Source: Allocoleopsis franciscana PCC 7113 (GTDB taxonomy: Bacteria > Cyanobacteriota > Cyanobacteriia > Cyanobacteriales > Coleofasciculaceae). From it: DNA of 64,000 nt. The translations under genes were made by a program, and so were the position numbers. Under the pieces are notes generated by a model. That model saw only the letters and a list, made by a program, of their open reading frames with translations. It did not search any database and was not told where the DNA came from. The first letter of the stretch is position 1. Every line of letters starts with the position of its first letter. The stretch lies in the NCBI RefSeq assembly GCF_000317515.1, contig NC_019738.1:7156001-7220000 (forward strand). Reading direction: 5' to 3'. Shown in pieces: positions 62,103-64,000 of the stretch.

Positions 62103-64000
62103 TTACCGTTGGGAGTTAAACGTCTGGCAATCTGGGGGTCTAGACCAAGGATTTTGAGGAGTAACATCCGGTGCGTGAGCCACCAACTCTACCTCACCTT
62201 TGGCATTCCTCACCCATCCCGTCGCCTCAACCAGTGGCGATTGAGGATGAGTCGTTGCCAAGTCTCGCCGTTTCCTTTGGGTATCTTCTCTCCCTACCCT
62301 TCTTGGAGGGCGTAAATCCCGCCAAACGGTCTGACCTCTAAGCGTCTGAGTCGGGTCTTCGGGTAAACCGCCTCGTCCAGTAACAACAAAGCTACTCCCA
62401 CTGTCAGCCGAGCATCCCGTGGCAACTAACCCTGTCACATCAACGACCTCAACCGGCAATTCCACTAATCCCTGAGAGGGGTCAGCACCCAGTTGGTTAA
62501 TTTCCACCACACCATTGACTCCCAAGGTTGAACTCGCTGTAATCGAACTATCGGGGGACACAAAAATTCCTTGAGTTGTAATGCGGATATTCCCGCCAGC
62601 GCCTTGGAAGGCATTGGCATTAATGCTGCTTTTCTCAAAAAGCGCTAAAACACCAGCCTTGATGGTAATATTGCCCCCATTGCCACCGCCTGTATCCTCA
62701 GTGCCAGCCTGAGTGGAGATTTGACTGCCGTTACGCAGCACTAAATCTTGTTTTACTTGCAAGTCAATATCCCCACCTTGACCTAAGATACTGGTTGCAC
62801 TCATCCGTCCTTGATTGTCCAGCAAGATAGAGTCAGCCCTGACGTTCAGGTCGCCCGGTAACCCTGTAGCTGTACTTCTGACACCGATTTCTGCTCCATC
62901 CCGAACCGTTAACCGCCCAGTTTGAATCGTCAAGTCACCTGCCTTTCCCGCACCACGGGTATTCGTTTCGATGGCGCTAGGCACAATGCCATCACCAATG
63001 ATGCCGAAAGAAACCGCTTCGACAGAAGGAGCAACACCTGTCGCAAAGCCGCTGACATCAACAGACTCAGACGCATTTACATTTAATGTTCCTGCGGTTC
63101 CACCACTACCCGTTGCCCCTGAAATTTGGGCACCGTTTTGCACCGTCAATCGCCGCGAAGTAACCGTTAAGTTCCCTGCTGAAGAATTCCCAGGTTGCCC
63201 TGGTACAGTCAGCAGCGAGGTAGACGAGAGCAACCCCCCTATAAACCGACCATCAGCCGATATACCGCTGAGTTCGACTGTATCAGCCGTGACAGTCAAA
63301 TCACCGCCTCGCCCCGCCCCCGCCGTCGAGGTTGAAATTTGGGTGCCGTCGGCAACCACAAGCTGATGGGTGCTAACACGGATATCACCCGCATCGCCCT
63401 TACCCAGCGCTGTCGTAAATAAGCCCCCAGGAACCGCGACTCCGGCGGGAGTTCCCCTCATTTCTACCGTATTAGCCGTTACGGTGATACTGCCCCCTGT
63501 ACCTGTACTGGTAGGCCCTGGAGTGGTACTCAGGGAGGAGCCATCTAAGAGTCGTAACTGCTTAGCGGTAAGGTTTATATTGCCTGCATTGCCCGTGCCA
63601 GCCGTTCCTGTAAACACGAGGGTACCATGGCTGAATTCGGCTAACTCAGAAACCCGAAAAGTTAAATTTCCTCCATTGCCATTGAGCAAAGCTGGGGTAA
63701 ATAGGTTGGCACCGTTTTGAACTTTCAACTGACTCGCGTCAATTGTCATATCCCCAGCTTTGCCGCTACCCACGCTCAAGCTATACAAACCATCACTAAG
63801 GCTGAGGGGGTTAAAGGTTCCTGTCAGTAGCTGTTGCGATGTGACAAAAGGAGTCGTTCCGGTCAGTTCTACCGTATCAGCGCGGACAGTCAGATTTCCT
63901 GCCGCACCCGAACCAAAGGTAGATGTAGACACAAAGGCTCCCTCTTGCATTCGGAACTGATTGGCCTGTATGTCGATACCCCCACCGTTAAAATTACCAA
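62103..64000 (-). CDS. Filamentous-hemagglutinin-like secreted protein, C-terminal part (cassette B, cut by window edge)
   Basis: The frame stays open to the end of the window, so at least 632 C-terminal residues are visible and the N-terminal signal and secretion domain lie outside. What is seen is a beta-helix of about 50-residue repeats (GNAGNINLTAKQLRLLDGSSL; GAGRGGDLTVTADTVELSG) and the same C-terminal signature as the cassette A protein: SFVVTGRGGLPEDP, VWRDLRPP, VEATGWVRNAKG. The Cys in ATGCSADS is also conserved between the two. Downstream, instead of the CHAT gene found in cassette A, come the effector-STAND pair and the S8 peptidase. Confidence 0.9.
   Translation of the reverse strand, partial: GNFNGGGIDIQANQFRMQEGAFVSTSTFGSGAAGNLTVRADTVELTGTTPFVTSQQLLTGTFNPLSLSDGLYSLSVGSGKAGDMTIDASQLKVQNGANLFTPALLNGNGGNLTFRVSELAEFSHGTLVFTGTAGTGNAGNINLTAKQLRLLDGSSLSTTPGPTSTGTGGSITVTANTVEMRGTPAGVAVPGGLFTTALGKGDAGDIRVSTHQLVVADGTQISTSTAGAGRGGDLTVTADTVELSGISADGRFIGGLLSSTSLLTVPGQPGNSSAGNLTVTSRRLTVQNGAQISGATGSGGTAGTLNVNASESVDVSGFATGVAPSVEAVSFGIIGDGIVPSAIETNTRGAGKAGDLTIQTGRLTVRDGAEIGVRSTATGLPGDLNVRADSILLDNQGRMSATSILGQGGDIDLQVKQDLVLRNGSQISTQAGTEDTGGGNGGNITIKAGVLALFEKSSINANAFQGAGGNIRITTQGIFVSPDSSITASSTLGVNGVVEINQLGADPSQGLVELPVEVVDVTGLVATGCSADSGSSFVVTGRGGLPEDPTQTLRGQTVWRDLRPPRRVGREDTQRKRRDLATTHPQSPLVEATGWVRNAKGEVELVAHAPDVTPQNPWSRPPDCQTFNSQR

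Overview
This 64 kb window is cyanobacterial chromosomal DNA. GCGATCGC (HIP1) octamers are scattered throughout. Core genes of oxygenic phototrophs are present: phosphoribulokinase, ferredoxin-NADP reductase with a phycobilisome-linker (CpcD-like) N-terminus, a BciB-type divinyl-chlorophyllide reductase and an FtsH of the thylakoid type. Many lineage-typical families occur as well (pentapeptide repeats, CHAT, DUF928, TIGR04376, Uma2, STAND NTPases). The abundance of large signalling and repeat proteins fits a large-genome filamentous cyanobacterium; the genus is not decided. I saw no tRNA, rRNA, CRISPR array, transposase or integrase.

Layout. About 0.1-16.9 kb is mostly housekeeping: a pair of M16 peptidases (one lacking the zinc site) around a HEAT-repeat protein, a candidate structured ncRNA with its own promoter and terminator (about 4.93-5.17 kb), an MMADHC-like protein, a TrkA-type K+ channel, argD, two tandem SH3-domain exported proteins, a Deg/Hho protease, ruvC, a YvcK/CofD-like protein, tsaE and a STAND NTPase that stops before its expected sensor repeats. 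About 17-31 kb is mixed: an ankyrin gene with no usable start, a Ser/Thr kinase, rimK with a RimB-like protease, pentapeptide proteins, bciB, a PspA/Vipp1-like protein carrying a glycine-zipper insert, a decayed vapBC locus, an RsbQ/KAI2-like hydrolase, Uma2 and a phosphodiester glycosidase. About 30.5-39.7 kb holds an HD-domain protein, a CapA-like protein, ftsH, and the divergent petH/prk pair.

From 39.7 kb to the end the window is dominated by two copies of one gene set: a filamentous-hemagglutinin-like secreted beta-helix protein, a TPR-CHAT protease, a DUF928 exported protein and a CHASE2-PAS-PAS-class III nucleotide cyclase. Copy A (39.7-49.3 kb) is compact, with the hemagglutinin and CHAT genes overlapping by ATGA. 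Copy B (50.2-64 kb, hemagglutinin cut by the window edge) is split between its hemagglutinin and CHAT genes by an S8 peptidase, a STAND NTPase with pentapeptide repeats, and a small protein resembling amyloid-signalling cell-death effectors. The conserved combination suggests an envelope or extracellular sensing system: secreted adhesin, periplasmic DUF928, caspase-like CHAT and cyclic-nucleotide output. That function is inferred.

A second theme is short palindromic or heptameric interspersed repeats that have entered coding regions in frame (a STAND gene, a CHAT gene, a hemagglutinin gene), adding repeat-encoded peptides to linkers.
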